Assembly (NCBI GenBank): GCA_039679805.1
Contig: JBDKUD010000176.1
Location: forward strand, 1 to 13,741
Direction of reading: 5' to 3'
Length of the DNA: 13,741 nucleotides
DNA from: JBDKUD01 sp039679805
Lineage (GTDB): Bacteria > Bacillota > Syntrophomonadia > Syntrophomonadales > Syntrophomonadaceae
The notes under the pieces are model-generated. The model worked only from the letters and a program-made list of their open reading frames with translations, did not search any database and was not told where the DNA came from. The position numbers were made by a program, and so were the translations under genes. Positions within the stretch are counted from its first letter, which is position 1, and every line of letters starts with the position of its first letter. This document shows positions 13,371-13,741 of this stretch, piece by piece.

Positions 13371-13741
13371 ATGGAGAATATTGAAGTTAAGTTTAAGAAA
13401 CTAGTTCCCTGGGCTAAACTACCCGAATACGATACCCATGGAGCCGCAGGTTGTGATGTAAGCATTGCTATTCATGATGAGATGGTACTTTACCCTAATG
13501 AACCTTTAAGCCTGCCAACAGGATTTGCTATGATGATTCCGGAAGGTTATGAGGCCCAAATTAGGAGCCGTGCCGGTATGGCCGGTAAAGGAATAATAGT
13601 TGCTAATTCCCCCGGTACTGTTGATTGTGAACACATAGGTGAGCTTAAGATACTGCTCTTAAACATCACCAATAAACCGATACGTATTCTTCCCGGACAG
13701 AAAGTAGCCCAAATGGTATTTGCACCAGTGGTACGTGTAAA
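13371..13741 (+). CDS. dut: dUTP diphosphatase (dUTPase), C-terminus beyond window
   Basis: The first 123 codons of a trimeric dUTPase, which hydrolyses dUTP to dUMP and pyrophosphate, supplies dUMP for thymidylate and keeps uracil out of DNA. Motif 1 is AAGCDV (25-30), motif 2 is RAGMAGK (67-73), motif 3 is NSPGTVDCEHIGEL (79-92) with the catalytic Asp85, and motif 4 is PGQKVAQMVF (108-117). Motif 5, which closes over the active site, would lie past the right edge. Two substitutions stand out: the motif 2 Ser (usually RSGLA) is Ala68, and the motif 3 Tyr (usually DxxYxGE) is His88. The ATG follows AGGGAGGT by 8 nt. Confidence 0.9.
   Translation, partial: MENIEVKFKKLVPWAKLPEYDTHGAAGCDVSIAIHDEMVLYPNEPLSLPTGFAMMIPEGYEAQIRSRAGMAGKGIIVANSPGTVDCEHIGELKILLLNITNKPIRILPGQKVAQMVFAPVVRV

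Overview
The window looks like chromosomal DNA of a spore-forming, low-to-moderate G+C Firmicute of the class Clostridia. Three things support this: the thrS / infC-rpmI-rplT neighbourhood with a sporulation gene of the YtxC family, the AGGAGG-type ribosome binding sites, and a non-ATG infC start behind a transcription attenuator. A Syntrophomonas-like lineage is possible, but genus cannot be fixed from the sequence alone.

Left part (1-6944, all genes on the minus strand). In transcription order, right to left: a peptidoglycan amidase with a C-terminal copper-amine-oxidase-like repeat; a 73-residue DUF3892-like protein with a TTG start; YtxC behind a possible sigma-E-type promoter; a DUF445 membrane protein; threonyl-tRNA synthetase; a gene-poor 489-bp stretch with palindromic repeats, a good sigma-A promoter and an L20-type leader attenuator; then infC, rpmI and rplT; a terminator; and the start of a TrmH/SpoU-family RNA methyltransferase that runs off the left edge.

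Right part (7080-13233, plus strand). A MarR-family regulator with a palindromic operator over its own promoter heads a tight five-gene efflux operon: a membrane-anchored short HlyD/EmrA-like adaptor, a lipoprotein HlyD/MacA-like adaptor, and two ABC exporter half-transporters whose genes overlap by 4 bp. The two ABC proteins are complementary and asymmetric (one has degenerate catalytic residues, the other a degenerate signature), as in heterodimeric exporters of the BmrCD/TM287-288 type. MarR probably represses the operon and releases it when a toxic ligand is present. A dUTPase gene follows and is cut by the right edge.

The least explained material is intergenic. A repeat of about 75 bp, with matched block spacing, occurs on both sides of the infC-rpmI-rplT operon. 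One copy lies inside a 263-bp segment bounded by perfect 10-bp inverted repeats, and the other contributes one arm of the operon's terminator. No tRNA, rRNA, CRISPR array, transposase or phage gene was seen.
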